A DNA stretch of 60,096 nt from NCBI GenBank assembly GCA_036501535.1, contig DASYAE010000263.1, positions 1-60,096 of the forward strand, read 5' to 3'. The notes under the pieces are model-generated. The model was given only the letters and a program-made list of their open reading frames with translations, searched no databases and was not told the origin of the DNA. Origin of the DNA: DASYAE01 sp036501535. Lineage in GTDB: Bacteria; Actinomycetota; Actinomycetes; Streptomycetales; Catenulisporaceae. Position 1 is the stretch's first letter. Every line of letters starts with the position of its first letter. The position numbers and the translations under genes are program-made. This document shows, in pieces, positions 16,572 through 25,825 of the stretch.

Positions 16572-17365
16572 CAGCGCGCCCCCTCGGTGCCGGGCTGTCC
16601 GGGTTGTCCGGACTGCGAGATCGTGCGCTTCTCGACGCCCTTGTCCGCGGCCTGCTCCGGGGTCAGCGCGACCACCCGCTGCACGAACACGCCGGGCAGG
16701 TGCACTTCGTCCGGGTCCAGCTCGCCCGGCTCGACCAGCTGCTCGACCTCGGCGACGGCGATCCGCCCGGCCATCGCGGCCAGCGGGTTGAAGTTGCGCG
16801 CGGCCTTGCTGAAGGCCAGGTTGCCGTGCCGGTCCCCGCGGGCCGCCCGCACCAGCGCGAAGTCCGTGGTGATGCCGCGTTCGAGCACGTAGACGCGGCC
16901 GTCGAACTCGCGCACCTCCTTCGGCGGCGAGGCGAGCGCCACGGTGCCGTCGGGGGCGTAGCGCCAGGGCAGGCCGCCCTCGGCGACCTGGGTGCCGACG
17001 CCGGCCGGGGTGTAGAACGCGGGGATGCCGGCGCCGCCGGCGCGCAGCCGCTCGGCCAGCGTGCCCTGCGGGGCGAGTTCGAGTTCGAGCTCGCCGGCCA
17101 GGTACTGCCGGGCGAACTCCTTGTTCTCGCCGACGTAGCTGCCGGTGACCCGGGCGATCCGCCCGGCGGCCAGCAGCAGGCCGAGGCCGCCGCCGTCCAC
17201 CCCGCAGTTGTTCGACACCACGCTCAGGCCCCGCGCGCCCTGCGCGAACAGGGCGCCGATCAGCACGTTCGGCACCCCGCTGAGCCCGAATCCGCCGACG
17301 GCCAGCGAGGCGCCGTCGCCGATGTCGGCCACGGCGAGCTCGGCCGTGGTCACCGCCTTGTCCAT
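16571..17365 (-). CDS. pcaI: 3-oxoadipate CoA-transferase subunit A
   Basis: First gene of the pca operon, 264 residues, starting at ATG 17365 (MDKAVTTAELAVADIGDGAS) with GGAAG upstream. It has the CoA-transferase family I alpha-subunit features: the Gly-rich GGFGLSGVPNVLI and the GSYVGENKEFARQYL region. It pairs with PcaJ. The promoter must be in the 276-base gap before the divergent IclR regulator, where three GTTC half-sites occur. Confidence 0.92.
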   Translation of the reverse strand: MDKAVTTAELAVADIGDGASLAVGGFGLSGVPNVLIGALFAQGARGLSVVSNNCGVDGGGLGLLLAAGRIARVTGSYVGENKEFARQYLAGELELELAPQGTLAERLRAGGAGIPAFYTPAGVGTQVAEGGLPWRYAPDGTVALASPPKEVREFDGRVYVLERGITTDFALVRAARGDRHGNLAFSKAARNFNPLAAMAGRIAVAEVEQLVEPGELDPDEVHLPGVFVQRVVALTPEQAADKGVEKRTISQSGQPGQPGTEGAR

Positions 17366-17534
17366 GCAGCTTCCACTCGCGTCGCACCGGGTCCGGGCCG
17401 GCTCCGGGGAGGGGCCGGACGGTGTTCTTCCAGGGTCCTGGCGAACCCGCTCGGCCGGGCCCGGAGCCTGCGACCGGGCCCCAAGCCGCGCGTCGGTCGG
17501 ACCGTGCCCGCTTGAGCTCTGTTCCTTGATTTTG

Positions 17535-17558
17535 GTTCGCCTGGTGAACTATTGTTCA
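17535..17558. promoter_or_regulatory. Putative IclR/PcaR operator in the pcaI-iclR divergent gap
   Basis: GTTCGCCTGGTGAAC (17535-17549) is an imperfect palindrome, and TGAACTATTGTTCA (17545-17558) has perfect 5-bp arms. Together they give three half-sites, GTTC, GAAC and GTTC. PcaU/PcaR-type IclR regulators are known to bind a palindrome plus a third repeat, so the layout fits. It is the clearest symmetric element in the gap. Confidence 0.55.
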
Positions 17559-17641
17559 AATCTGACTGCCGTCGAGTCTGGATGCCGGGACGCCGCTTGT
17601 CAACGCATCCCCCGCTATGGCGTCGATCACGTGGAGCCCCG

Positions 17642-19309
17642 ATGCCGCACGCCTCCGCCGGCCCGAGCGCCGAGCCGGTCGGCCCGCTCGAGCGCGGGCT
17701 GGCCGTGCTGCGCGCGATGGCCCGCGCGCCCGGCAGCCGGGTGCGGGCCAGCGAGCTGACCCGGGCGACGGGCCTGGCCCGCTCGACCGTGGACCGGGTC
17801 GTCTCGACCCTCGAGCGCATCGGCTACCTGCGGGCGGAGGATCGCGAGCTGGTCCTCGCGCCGCGCCTGATGGAGCTGGGCAACGCCTATCTGCGCGGCT
17901 CCGGGCTGCCCGCGGCGCTGGCCCCGGCGGCCGAGCGGCTGGCGCACGAGCTGGACGAGTCGGTCTCCCTCGCCGTCCCGGACCGGGATGCGGTGCGCTT
18001 CGTCGTGCAGGTCAAGCGCCGCAGGGCGCTGTCGGTGGCGTTCCGGGTCGGCGACGCGCTGCCGGCCGAGCGCTGCGCCCCCGGCGCGCTCTTCGCGGCG
18101 CACTGGAGCCGGGCCGAGCTCGACGCGTGGCGCGAGCGGCTGCGCGCGGACCCGGCCGCCGTCGCCTTCCCCGCGGTCCCGCACCAGGCCACTGCGATAG
18201 CCGCGCTTCCGCTCGGAGCGATGGAGGAGGCGTTCCGCGCGCGCAGCGCCGCCGCGGCGCGGGACGGCTGGGCCGTGGACGACCAGATGATCGAGCTCGG
18301 CCTGATCGCGGCGGCGGTGCCGGTGCGGGACGGCGCCGGCCGGATCGTGTGCGCGCTGAGCGTCGTGAGCCACACCAGCCGGCACACCGCCGAGTCGCTG
18401 CTGCGCCACGTGCTGCCGGGCATGCGCCAGGCGGCGCAGCAGATGTCTGACGCCCTCGCGGCCGGTCCGCCCGGCGCGCCCGCACGGCGCGCGGATTCCG
18501 GCGCCCCGGCGCCCGATCCGACCCGGGCGGCCAAGGGAGAGCTCGGCCCGGAGTACCTCCAGTCACTCGCCCGGGGGCTCAGGGTGCTCAGCGCGCTCGG
18601 CGGCGCGCAGCCGGAGGGCGCGACGCTCGCCGCGCTCGCGCAGGCGACCGGCCTGCCGCGGGCCACCGTCCGCCGGTCGGTGCTGACCCTGGTCCAGCTC
18701 GGCTACGCGGCGGCCGAGGGGCACCGCTTCCGGGCGCTGCCGCGGGCGCTGGAGCTCGGCTACGCCCGGCTCTCCGAACTCACCCTCGGGGACATCGCCC
18801 AGCCGCACCTGGCCGGCCTGGTCCGGCAGGTGCACGACTCGGCCTCGGTCGCAGTGCTCGACGGCGAGGACATCCGCTACATCGCGCGGGTGGCGGCCAA
18901 CCGGATCATGAGCGTGGACATCACCGTGGGCACCCGCTTCCCGGCCTACGCCACCTCGATGGGCCGGGTGCTGCTGGCCGGCCTCTCCCCCGCCGGCCGG
19001 GCCCGCTACCTGGACCGGGTCGATCTCAAGCCGCTGACCGGACACACCGTCACCGCCCCCGCCGAGCTCGCCGCGATCCTCGAGCGCACGGCCCGGGCCG
19101 GCTACGCGCTGGTGGACCAGGAGCTCGAGGACGGGCTGCGGTCCATCGCAGTGCCCATACGCGGTCGGGACGGCTCGGCCATCGCGGCGGTCAACGTCTC
19201 GCTGCACGCCGCCCGCACCTCGGCCGACGAGGCCCGCGCGGCCGTGCTGCCCGCCCTGCGCGCGACCGCCGAGCTGATCAGCGCGGACGCCGGCGCCATC
19301 GAGCCCTGA
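17642..19309 (+). CDS. Double-length IclR-family regulator (PcaR/PcaU-like), two complete modules
   Basis: From ATG 17642, with GGAG five bases ahead, the gene encodes 555 residues made of two full IclR units. Unit 1 (about 14-280) has winged helix-turn-helix SRVRASELTRATGLARSTVDR and effector domain. Unit 2 (about 300-555) has ARGLRVLSALGGAQPEGATL and LAQATGLPRATVRRSVLTLV, then an effector domain with the conserved FPAYATSMGRVLLAGL. A Pro/Ala-rich stretch near 275-295 joins them. Unit 2 is closer to PcaR/PcaU/PobR of the beta-ketoadipate pathway. It is divergent from pcaI and is the likely regulator of the operon. Unit 1 is more diverged, so it may sense another ligand. Confidence 0.9.
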   Translation: MPHASAGPSAEPVGPLERGLAVLRAMARAPGSRVRASELTRATGLARSTVDRVVSTLERIGYLRAEDRELVLAPRLMELGNAYLRGSGLPAALAPAAERLAHELDESVSLAVPDRDAVRFVVQVKRRRALSVAFRVGDALPAERCAPGALFAAHWSRAELDAWRERLRADPAAVAFPAVPHQATAIAALPLGAMEEAFRARSAAAARDGWAVDDQMIELGLIAAAVPVRDGAGRIVCALSVVSHTSRHTAESLLRHVLPGMRQAAQQMSDALAAGPPGAPARRADSGAPAPDPTRAAKGELGPEYLQSLARGLRVLSALGGAQPEGATLAALAQATGLPRATVRRSVLTLVQLGYAAAEGHRFRALPRALELGYARLSELTLGDIAQPHLAGLVRQVHDSASVAVLDGEDIRYIARVAANRIMSVDITVGTRFPAYATSMGRVLLAGLSPAGRARYLDRVDLKPLTGHTVTAPAELAAILERTARAGYALVDQELEDGLRSIAVPIRGRDGSAIAAVNVSLHAARTSADEARAAVLPALRATAELISADAGAIEP

Positions 19310-19346
19310 GCGCGGACCCCGGGGGGAACTGCGGGTCTCGGGGCCG

Positions 19347-20303
19347 TTATGCGTCCGCGGCCAGGCCGGGGTCGAGTCCCGCCAGGCGCAGCCGGGCGGC
19401 CGCCTCGTCCCGGGCCAGGCCCTGCTCGGGATCGCCGCCGAGGGGCCGGACCTTGGCGTCGAACGCGCGCTGCCAGAGGCCGGCGGCCCAGGATGCCGCG
19501 TGGTCCTCGGGCGTCCATCGGCGTCCTTGGGCGTGCTGGTAGGCCTCGATGAAGGCGCTGCTGTCCTCGACGCCGGCCAGCACGTCCGGCTTGTCGATGC
19601 CGAGGAAGCTGACCGCGCCCATCCCGGCGATCGCCGCTTCGGGCTGGCAGATGACGCTGTCCCAGTCGTGCACGGCGGTCAGCTGCGGGCCCTGCCAGCA
19701 CAGGTTGTCCGGGTGCCAGTCGCCGTGCCCGATCACCGGGTCGGCGCGGTAGCCGCGCAGATGCTCGCGGACGGCTGCGGCGACCCGGTCCAGCCATCGC
19801 GGCTCGAGGTGGGCGTTCAAGTCCACGTCGGCCTCTTCGGGCCTGGGCCACAGCCCCGGCTCGGCGTGGTCCCAGGCGGTCCAGGACGGCGACGGGGCCA
19901 GGCTCGGCACCGACCGGGGATCCGGGGCCAGCTCGACCAGGCGGGCCAGCCCCGCCGCCGAGAGCCGGGCCAGCTCGCTGCGCGGCGGCGCCTGGCCGGC
20001 GTCCGGGACGAGCACCTCGGCGCTGGCCACGTGGCCGCCCAGCGGCTGCAGGTCCACCAGCGGCTCGGGACACGGGAATCCGGCCGCCCGCAGGGCCCGG
20101 TGCACCTCCGCGCACCCGGCCTGCCGCGGCTCGCCGGGCCGCACCTTGACGACCACCTCCCGGCCGTCCGCCAGGCGCAGCCCCTTCACGGTGGAGAGGT
20201 ATCCGGATTCGAACAGCTCGGCCGCGGGCGGGGCGCCGAGCCATCGCTCGCACCAGTCGGCCAGCGCGTCCTTGTCGACGGCGGGGTGGCGGATCTCGGG
20301 CAC
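19347..20303 (-). CDS. APH-family phosphotransferase
   Basis: A protein-kinase-like small-molecule phosphotransferase. The catalytic loop is HGDWHPDNLCW (Asp and Asn of the HGDxxxxN motif) and the metal-binding Asp is in VHDWDS. The N-lobe lysine lies in GREVVVKVRPG. I take the GTG at 20303 (VPEIRHPAVDKDALADW), giving 318 residues; an ATG at 20399 would add 32 residues without domain features. Relatives phosphorylate aminoglycosides, macrolides, choline or homoserine. The short sequence differences do not show which, so a resistance role should not be assumed. It stands alone between the IclR gene and an NB-ARC gene. Confidence 0.82.
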   Translation of the reverse strand: MPEIRHPAVDKDALADWCERWLGAPPAAELFESGYLSTVKGLRLADGREVVVKVRPGEPRQAGCAEVHRALRAAGFPCPEPLVDLQPLGGHVASAEVLVPDAGQAPPRSELARLSAAGLARLVELAPDPRSVPSLAPSPSWTAWDHAEPGLWPRPEEADVDLNAHLEPRWLDRVAAAVREHLRGYRADPVIGHGDWHPDNLCWQGPQLTAVHDWDSVICQPEAAIAGMGAVSFLGIDKPDVLAGVEDSSAFIEAYQHAQGRRWTPEDHAASWAAGLWQRAFDAKVRPLGGDPEQGLARDEAAARLRLAGLDPGLAADA

Positions 20304-20417
20304 CGCCCTATCGTGCCGTATCTGCGGCGGCGGCCGCACCGCTTCGCGATTACCCCGATACAACGTCGACGAGTCGTTGAGGGTGCATGTTGCGCGCAAT
20401 CACGGAAACGTCCGGGA

Positions 20418-23184
20418 TCATTCTGGCCCGGGTAGCGCCTCCAGGGCACCGCGAAGAGCAGAGATCAGTGTCTCGGGCGCGCTGCAGGCGACGCAACGGG
20501 CCAAAGTCAATTCGAACGCCGCGCGTGCCTCGGCCGGGGCCAACAGGCCGAGGTCCCACCGGACTTGGCAGTACTCGAACTCTGTCTCCAATGTGGACGG
20601 ATGGGTGGCGCCGAGTTCCTTGGTCTCTGCGGACAACACGAGCCGATACAGCCGCAGTGCGGCAGGTAGCCTGCCGAGCCGCCGCAGATTCCTGGCCTGG
20701 CAGAATCTCGCCCTGCGCGTCTCGTAGTTGTCCGGCCCGAGGAGCTTCGCGAACGACTCCGCGACGGTTGCGAGTTCGGCTTCCGCGTCCGCGTACCGGC
20801 TCTGAGCTTCGATCACGTGGGCGAGGCAGTGGCGTTCCAGCAGCACCACCGAGTCCTCGGCGTCGACAACCCGCAGCCGCTCCGCGAGCACTTCTCGCAT
20901 CTGCCGCTCCGCCTCGACCTCGCGGCCCATCACCTTGTACCGCTCGGCGCACCGGTGGCGAATCTCCAGGGCCTCATCGCTTCGTCGATCATGCTCTGGA
21001 TCCGAATCGTCGAACCAAGCGGCCACGGCATCCAGCATTTCGACGGCCTCATCGTGACGACGTTGGTGCGAGAGGTTTGTCGCGAGGCAGAAACTCAGCT
21101 CGAAGCGCAGCGAAGTGCCGTCACCGTCGTTCTCCTCGAGATCGGCGAGGATCGATCGATACTCGGCCTCAGCTTCCGGCCACCGTTGAGAGTCATCGAG
21201 AAAATGGGCCATCTGATGCCGGGCGTAGAGCGGCAGGAAGCGGTGGTCATCGGGTGCGACTGTGGCAAAACGCGAAATGAGTTCGTGGTACTCGGCGCGA
21301 CTCCCGTGCTCATTATGTTTCACGAGCCAGGCAAGGTCACTGAGGGTCATGATCGTGTAAGGGTCCTCGGGACCGAGCACCCGACGCCTCGCCTCCAAGA
21401 TCGCTCGGATCTGCGCCTCCAACTCGGCGGATGTCAGCAGGTCGTGTTCGTAGCGGCTGTGAGCACGGTTATATAGCGAGATGAGGGTCTCTGGGTGGTC
21501 CGCGCCGAGCCGCGCTTCCTGTACAGCCGCCACCGCCTCGTACTCCGCGAGTTCCGCCTCGCCTTCGAGCAGGGCAAATGCTGCGCGATGTCGAATCGAA
21601 AGACGAAGCGGATGATCTTCCGGCGGGAGCGTGGCACGCCGGGCCATGAGCGATGCCAGTTCCCTGGATCCGCCGTGACCCGAGAACGTGTAGTACGCGA
21701 ACGTGGCGATGCCGGCACGCAGCAGGGGAGTAAGGGTCTCCTCGTCAACGGGCGCCCGTTCAAGAACGGCCGAGACGTGCGGTGCCAATACTCGCCACCA
21801 CGGCCAGTTCTTCTTCGGCTCCGGGGCATGAGCGAGGCCGCGTTCCAAGCTGGCCGCCGCTGTCCGCCATACCTCCACTGCCTCCGCAGCCGGTCCGCTG
21901 CCGAGTCGCAGCGCACTCGATTCGAGCACGAGGCGATGCAGCACGACGCACGGCGCCGACTCGTCGTCGATAGAGTCCGCCTCGACGACGTCGACCAGGC
22001 TGAAGTCGACCAGTGCGGCGAGTGCCCGGTCCGGGTCGGCGCCCAGCCGTCCGTCGAGGCCTCCCCCCACCACGAGTTGGACCGGAAACGGGGTCGGCGC
22101 GAAGCAGGAGAGCAGCCTCATCACAGAGCGCGCCTCAGGAGCTCCCTGCTGCTCCATCAGGTCGAGCGTCAGCTCCCAGGTCCGACTGACCAGGCGACTG
22201 TGCAGCTGCTCAGTGTCAAGCTCACGTCGCTGGTTGGACTCCGCTGTATCCAAGAAGTCGGCCCCGGCGGCGGTCAGTGCCTCACTGTAGGCGCGGAAGG
22301 TGCGGATCGGCCCACCGGCCCGCGGTCCAAGAAGCAGTCCTGCGCTGCGGGCCGCGCGCGAAAGGTACGAGCCTGCGAGCCGTAGTGCGAGCGGAAGGCC
22401 GTCGAGCCGCACGGCGAGCGACTGAGCGTCCTCCAGCTCACCAGCTCCTCCGGCGAGATCGAGAAGGACGTCCCGCGCGTCTTCCGGCTTCAGCACGTCG
22501 ACTCGATGCCGCACGACGTCGCTGCCCCAGATGTCGGGACTGCCCGCCCGCGAGGTCACCACCGTCAGTCCGGCCGGGCTCGAGCGCAGCCAGCCCGTGC
22601 CGTCTCCGGGTCGCCCGTTGTCACCTGCGAGCCAGGACGGTTCGTCGACATTGTCCACGATGAGCAGCCAGCGCTTTGCGGCGGCGTCCAGATGCCGCCA
22701 GATCAGGTCTGTGGCACTGGTCCGGCCCGACCACGCATCGTCGAGGTCGGACTCGGCCACGCCAACCTCGCGGGCGACCTGCCGAAATCCGGTGAGCAAG
22801 CGTTCCTGGGTGGTCGCCGAGAGCCAAAACACCGGGATGCGCGAGTCGCGCGCAGCGCGCCAGGCTCAACGCGACGGCAGTCTTCCCGCACCCGCCGAGC
22901 CCGTGCAGGATCCACGGGCGGCCGTCCCCCGATTCAAGGGCCTGTTCCAGGGTCTCGATGAGTTCGCCGCGCCCCCGGATCTGAGGCGGCAGATCGCCGT
23001 AGGGCGGACGCGTCGAGAATGTCCCCGGAGTCGATTCGGGACGAGCGCACCACGCGGCATCAGGGACCGCTGCGCTCGAACCCGGGACGATGGACGCGGC
23101 ACCGCACCGAGCGCTCATTTTCTCTCGCTGCACCGCGTCGAGCGCGCGTTCGTGAAGAGCCTTCCAGCTCTGATTGGGCTGCAC
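20418..23184 (-). pseudogene. NB-ARC/TPR STAND ATPase gene interrupted by a frameshift
   Basis: Two frames make up one typical STAND protein of about 920 residues. The upstream frame (start near 23184, or ATG near 23118) holds PPQIRGRGELIETLEQALES and the Walker A LHGLGGCGKTAVAL. Near 22860, in the run GCGCGCTGCGCGCGA, the sense passes to the frame starting VFWLSATTQERLLTGFRQVA, which continues with Walker B (WLLIVDNVDEPSW), LTVVTSRAG, GLPLALRLAGSYL and about ten TPR-like units (GADHPETLISLYNRAHS, GATHPSTLETEFEYCQ). Loss of one GC unit explains the break. It could be a true mutation or a base-calling error in a GC repeat. Function, if intact, would be ATP-driven signalling or defence. Confidence 0.75.
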
Positions 23185-23240
23185 TGCGCAGTATTTGCTG
23201 CCAGGGCCGTATGTCAGGGCCGTGTGCCAGGATTTGGGCC

Positions 23241-23909
23241 ATGGACTTCTTCGCCTCGCTGCCGCCGCAGGAAGCGCCCCCGCGCCCGGTGCGCCAGCGG
23301 TCGCCGGTGTGGACCCGGCCGAGCCCCAACGTCCTGCCCGCGCCGATCCCGGGCGACAGCCTCCTGATTCACAGCCCGGCGGCCGCGGTCAGCATCGACG
23401 GCCTGCGCGTCTACCCGAACGCCCTGGCGTTCACCCTCCACGTGCTATATCGCGGGGGTCGGGACCTGCGCGTGCGGCGCCCCGGCGGCCCGAGCCCGTT
23501 CCGCATCGCCGGGCTCCCGCGCGACGACCCGGCGTCCGCGAACCGGGACCTGCGCCTCGGCGTGCTCTACGCGGACGGTCGGCGTGCCATTCCCGAGTTC
23601 CGGACGCCGCATACGCCGCGCGGCCGCGAGCCGGAAGCACCGGTGATGCGCACGCTGAGCGGCCACGGCAGCGAAGACGAGTGGGCGCAGGGCTTCTACA
23701 TCTGGGGCCTGCCGGCCGAGGGACCGATCACCCTGGTATACCAGTGGCTCGACCAGGAGGCGCCGGAGACGCGCCACGAGATCGACGGCGACGCGGTGCG
23801 CGCGGCCGCGGACCGGATCGTCGTGCTCTGGGACGACGGCGAGGAAGACGAGGACGCCGACGGCAGCAACGGCAGCGACGCGAAGGCGCAGGCCGACCGG
23901 CCGGAATGA
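23241..23909 (+). CDS. Conserved-looking protein of unknown function
   Basis: A 222-residue soluble protein starting at ATG 23241 (MDFFASLPPQEAPPRPVRQR), nine bases after AGGA. It has no signal peptide or membrane segment. The centre reads like a beta-sandwich (ALAFTLHVLYRG, NRDLRLGVLYADGR, GFYIWGLPAEGPITLVYQWL), and the C-terminal 30 residues are very acidic (DDGEEDEDADGSN). I recognise this style of protein from actinomycetes but cannot assign a function. It is divergent from the NB-ARC gene (56-base gap), so both may share a control region. Confidence 0.75.
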   Translation: MDFFASLPPQEAPPRPVRQRSPVWTRPSPNVLPAPIPGDSLLIHSPAAAVSIDGLRVYPNALAFTLHVLYRGGRDLRVRRPGGPSPFRIAGLPRDDPASANRDLRLGVLYADGRRAIPEFRTPHTPRGREPEAPVMRTLSGHGSEDEWAQGFYIWGLPAEGPITLVYQWLDQEAPETRHEIDGDAVRAAADRIVVLWDDGEEDEDADGSNGSDAKAQADRPE

Positions 23910-23922
23910 CCCGCTTCCGGGC

Positions 23923-23963
23923 CCGGGGCCGGGCCGCCGCGCGGTGCGGCGGCCCGGCCCCGG
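23923..23963. terminator. Strong bidirectional terminator hairpin
   Basis: An 18-bp perfect stem with loop GCGGT; the inner arm is GGGGCCGGGCCGCCGC (23925-23940) matching GCGGCGGCCCGGCCCC (23946-23961), extended by CC/GG. It lies between the convergent stops at 23909 and 23981. Confidence 0.85.
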
Positions 23964-23980
23964 TCTCAGTGCGGGCTTGG

Positions 23981-25570
23981 TCAGGAGCTGGGCACCCCGA
24001 GCGACGTCAGGTGCGCCTTGTACGGGGCGCCGTACGCGGTCGCGTCGCCCGTGTAGTCGGTGACCAGGCCGGGTCCGCTGGAACAGGCGAAGTCCGCGTT
24101 CCAGGCCCACGCCAGGTAGCTGATGCCCTCGGAGTCCATCCACGGCATGAGCTGGTCGATGTAGGTGCCGGCGCAGTCGTTCTCGCCGATCTCGCCGGCC
24201 ACCACCGGGACCTTCGCCGCGACCGGCGCGACCTCGCTGGTCCAGCAGGACTGGCTGCTGCAGGTGTTGAAGTTGTACGAGTGCCACGAGGCGACCAGGT
24301 TGTTGTCCGGGTCGGTGGGCTCGTACGTCAGCCAGTCGGTCAGGTCGTTGGAGTACTCCTCGCCGCCGAGCATCAGGACGTTGTTGGCGCCGGCGGAGCG
24401 GACCGCGTTGACCATCGACTGCATGCCGGCCACCTGGTAGCCGATGCCGTTGCAGGTGCCGCCGTTGAGCCAGCACTGCCAGCCGCTGGTCGTGTCGCCG
24501 GTGGCGCGGGAGGCGTAGGGCTCGTTGAAGAGGTCGAAGACGACCGCGTCGTTGCCCTTGAAGGCGCTGGCCACCGAGCTCCAGAACGGGATCGCCTCGG
24601 CGGCGTCCGGCATCGGCTTCTGGCAGGTCGCCTGGGCCGAGGAGCAGCCGGAGGAGTTGCCGGTGTACAGGCCGTCGGTCCAGTGCAGGTCGAGGATGGC
24701 CACGAGGCCGTTGGAGTTCAGCAGGTTGACGTACGCCTTGATGGCGTTGATGTAGTTGGTGCCGGCGTCGGCCGAGGTGACGTACGACTCGGCGTTCCAG
24801 CAGGCCTCGTTGAGCGGGACGCGCACCGCGTTGGTGTCCCAGCTGCGGATGGCGCTGATCGAGGCCTGGTCGTTCGGGCCGTCGAAGATCCCGTTGCCCT
24901 GCACGCACGCGTACTCGGTGCCGGAGCGGTCGACGCCGCGCAGCACCACGGTCTTGCCGCTGGAGTCGACCAGCTTGTTGCCGGAGACGTGCAGCTGCGG
25001 CGCGCTGCCGGTGGGCGGCGGCGAGGAGCCGGTCGAACTCGGCGAGGCCGACGCGGAGGGCGAGGCCGAGTGGGTCGGCGTGGAGCTCGGCGAGGCGCTG
25101 GTCGGGGGCGGCGAGCCGGAGCCGCCGGTGCACGCGCTGCCGTTGAGGGTGAACGCGGCGGGCGCCGGGTTCGAGCTGGTCCAGGAGCCGTTGAAGCCGA
25201 TGGAGAAGCTGCCGCCGGAGGCGACCGAGCCGTTGTAGCTGGCGTTGGCCACCGTGACGTTGGCGCCGCTCTGGCTGAAGGTGCCGTTCCAGCCCTGGGT
25301 GACGGTCTGGCCGGCGGAGAACGACCAGGCCAGGGTCCAGCTGGTGAGCGCGCTGCCCGAGTTGGTCACGCTCACCGAGGCGCCGAAGCCGCCGGGCCAC
25401 TGCGAGGTGATGCTGTAGGCGACCGAACAGGTGGCCGCGGCGGCGGACGCCGGGCCCGCGACGACCGCGACGATTCCCCCACCGGCCGCCAGCGCGGTCG
25501 CACTCACCGCGGCGAGGGCGGTGCGCAGCCTCTTTCGGCGCGGGTCCGGTGGCGGGTTGGTGTGGCGCAT
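23981..25570 (-). CDS. Secreted GH5 cellulase with N-terminal CBM2
   Basis: A 529-residue exported endoglucanase-type enzyme. The signal peptide covers about residues 1-45 (RRKR, hydrophobic core, ASAAAA). The CBM2 spans 48-148 (SQWPGGFGASVSVTNSG, WNGTFSQSG, GFNGSW, Cys at both ends), then a Ser/Pro/Thr linker to about 190. The GH5 barrel follows: RGVDRSG, NAVRVPLNEACW, HWTDG, acid/base E350 in FDLFNEPY, and nucleophile E460 in VVAGEIGEN. GGAGG at 25576-25580 precedes the ATG. It probably cuts cellulose or mixed-linkage glucan outside the cell. It has no match to the galactan operators; a different palindrome lies 70 bases upstream. Confidence 0.93.
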   Translation of the reverse strand: MRHTNPPPDPRRKRLRTALAAVSATALAAGGGIVAVVAGPASAAAATCSVAYSITSQWPGGFGASVSVTNSGSALTSWTLAWSFSAGQTVTQGWNGTFSQSGANVTVANASYNGSVASGGSFSIGFNGSWTSSNPAPAAFTLNGSACTGGSGSPPPTSASPSSTPTHSASPSASASPSSTGSSPPPTGSAPQLHVSGNKLVDSSGKTVVLRGVDRSGTEYACVQGNGIFDGPNDQASISAIRSWDTNAVRVPLNEACWNAESYVTSADAGTNYINAIKAYVNLLNSNGLVAILDLHWTDGLYTGNSSGCSSAQATCQKPMPDAAEAIPFWSSVASAFKGNDAVVFDLFNEPYASRATGDTTSGWQCWLNGGTCNGIGYQVAGMQSMVNAVRSAGANNVLMLGGEEYSNDLTDWLTYEPTDPDNNLVASWHSYNFNTCSSQSCWTSEVAPVAAKVPVVAGEIGENDCAGTYIDQLMPWMDSEGISYLAWAWNADFACSSGPGLVTDYTGDATAYGAPYKAHLTSLGVPSS

Positions 25571-25639
25571 GTGTGCCTCCAGGCGGAATTTCGAGCCGGC
25601 AGCGTCGCCGAACTCGCCACGAGAAGCTAGAAGGGATGA

Positions 25640-25651
25640 CTTAACCGGTCA
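25640..25651 (-). promoter_or_regulatory. Palindrome upstream of the GH5 gene
   Basis: TTAACCGGTCAA is an 11-of-12-type inverted repeat (TTGACCGGTTAA on the coding strand) in an AT-richer patch 70 bases before the cellulase start. It may be a regulator site or contain the -35 element. No partner regulator is evident. Confidence 0.35.
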
Positions 25652-25825
25652 ATCGTCGGATGTAAGTTGCATTCGGCCCGGACCGCCGCCCCGGGCATGC
25701 CGTGCGGTCTGTCTGCGCGTTCGAAGATCGCGCGCCCGCAGCGGCCCGTCCGCAACGCGACAGCGGCGTGCAACCTCCGTCATCGCCGCCGCAACCGGCG
25801 CCGGCTCAGGTGGGTTCAGACCGCC

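Noticed and set aside
19310..19346. Hairpin after the IclR gene (GACCCC...GGGTC)
   Set aside because: Arms are short and imperfect, so I do not call a terminator.
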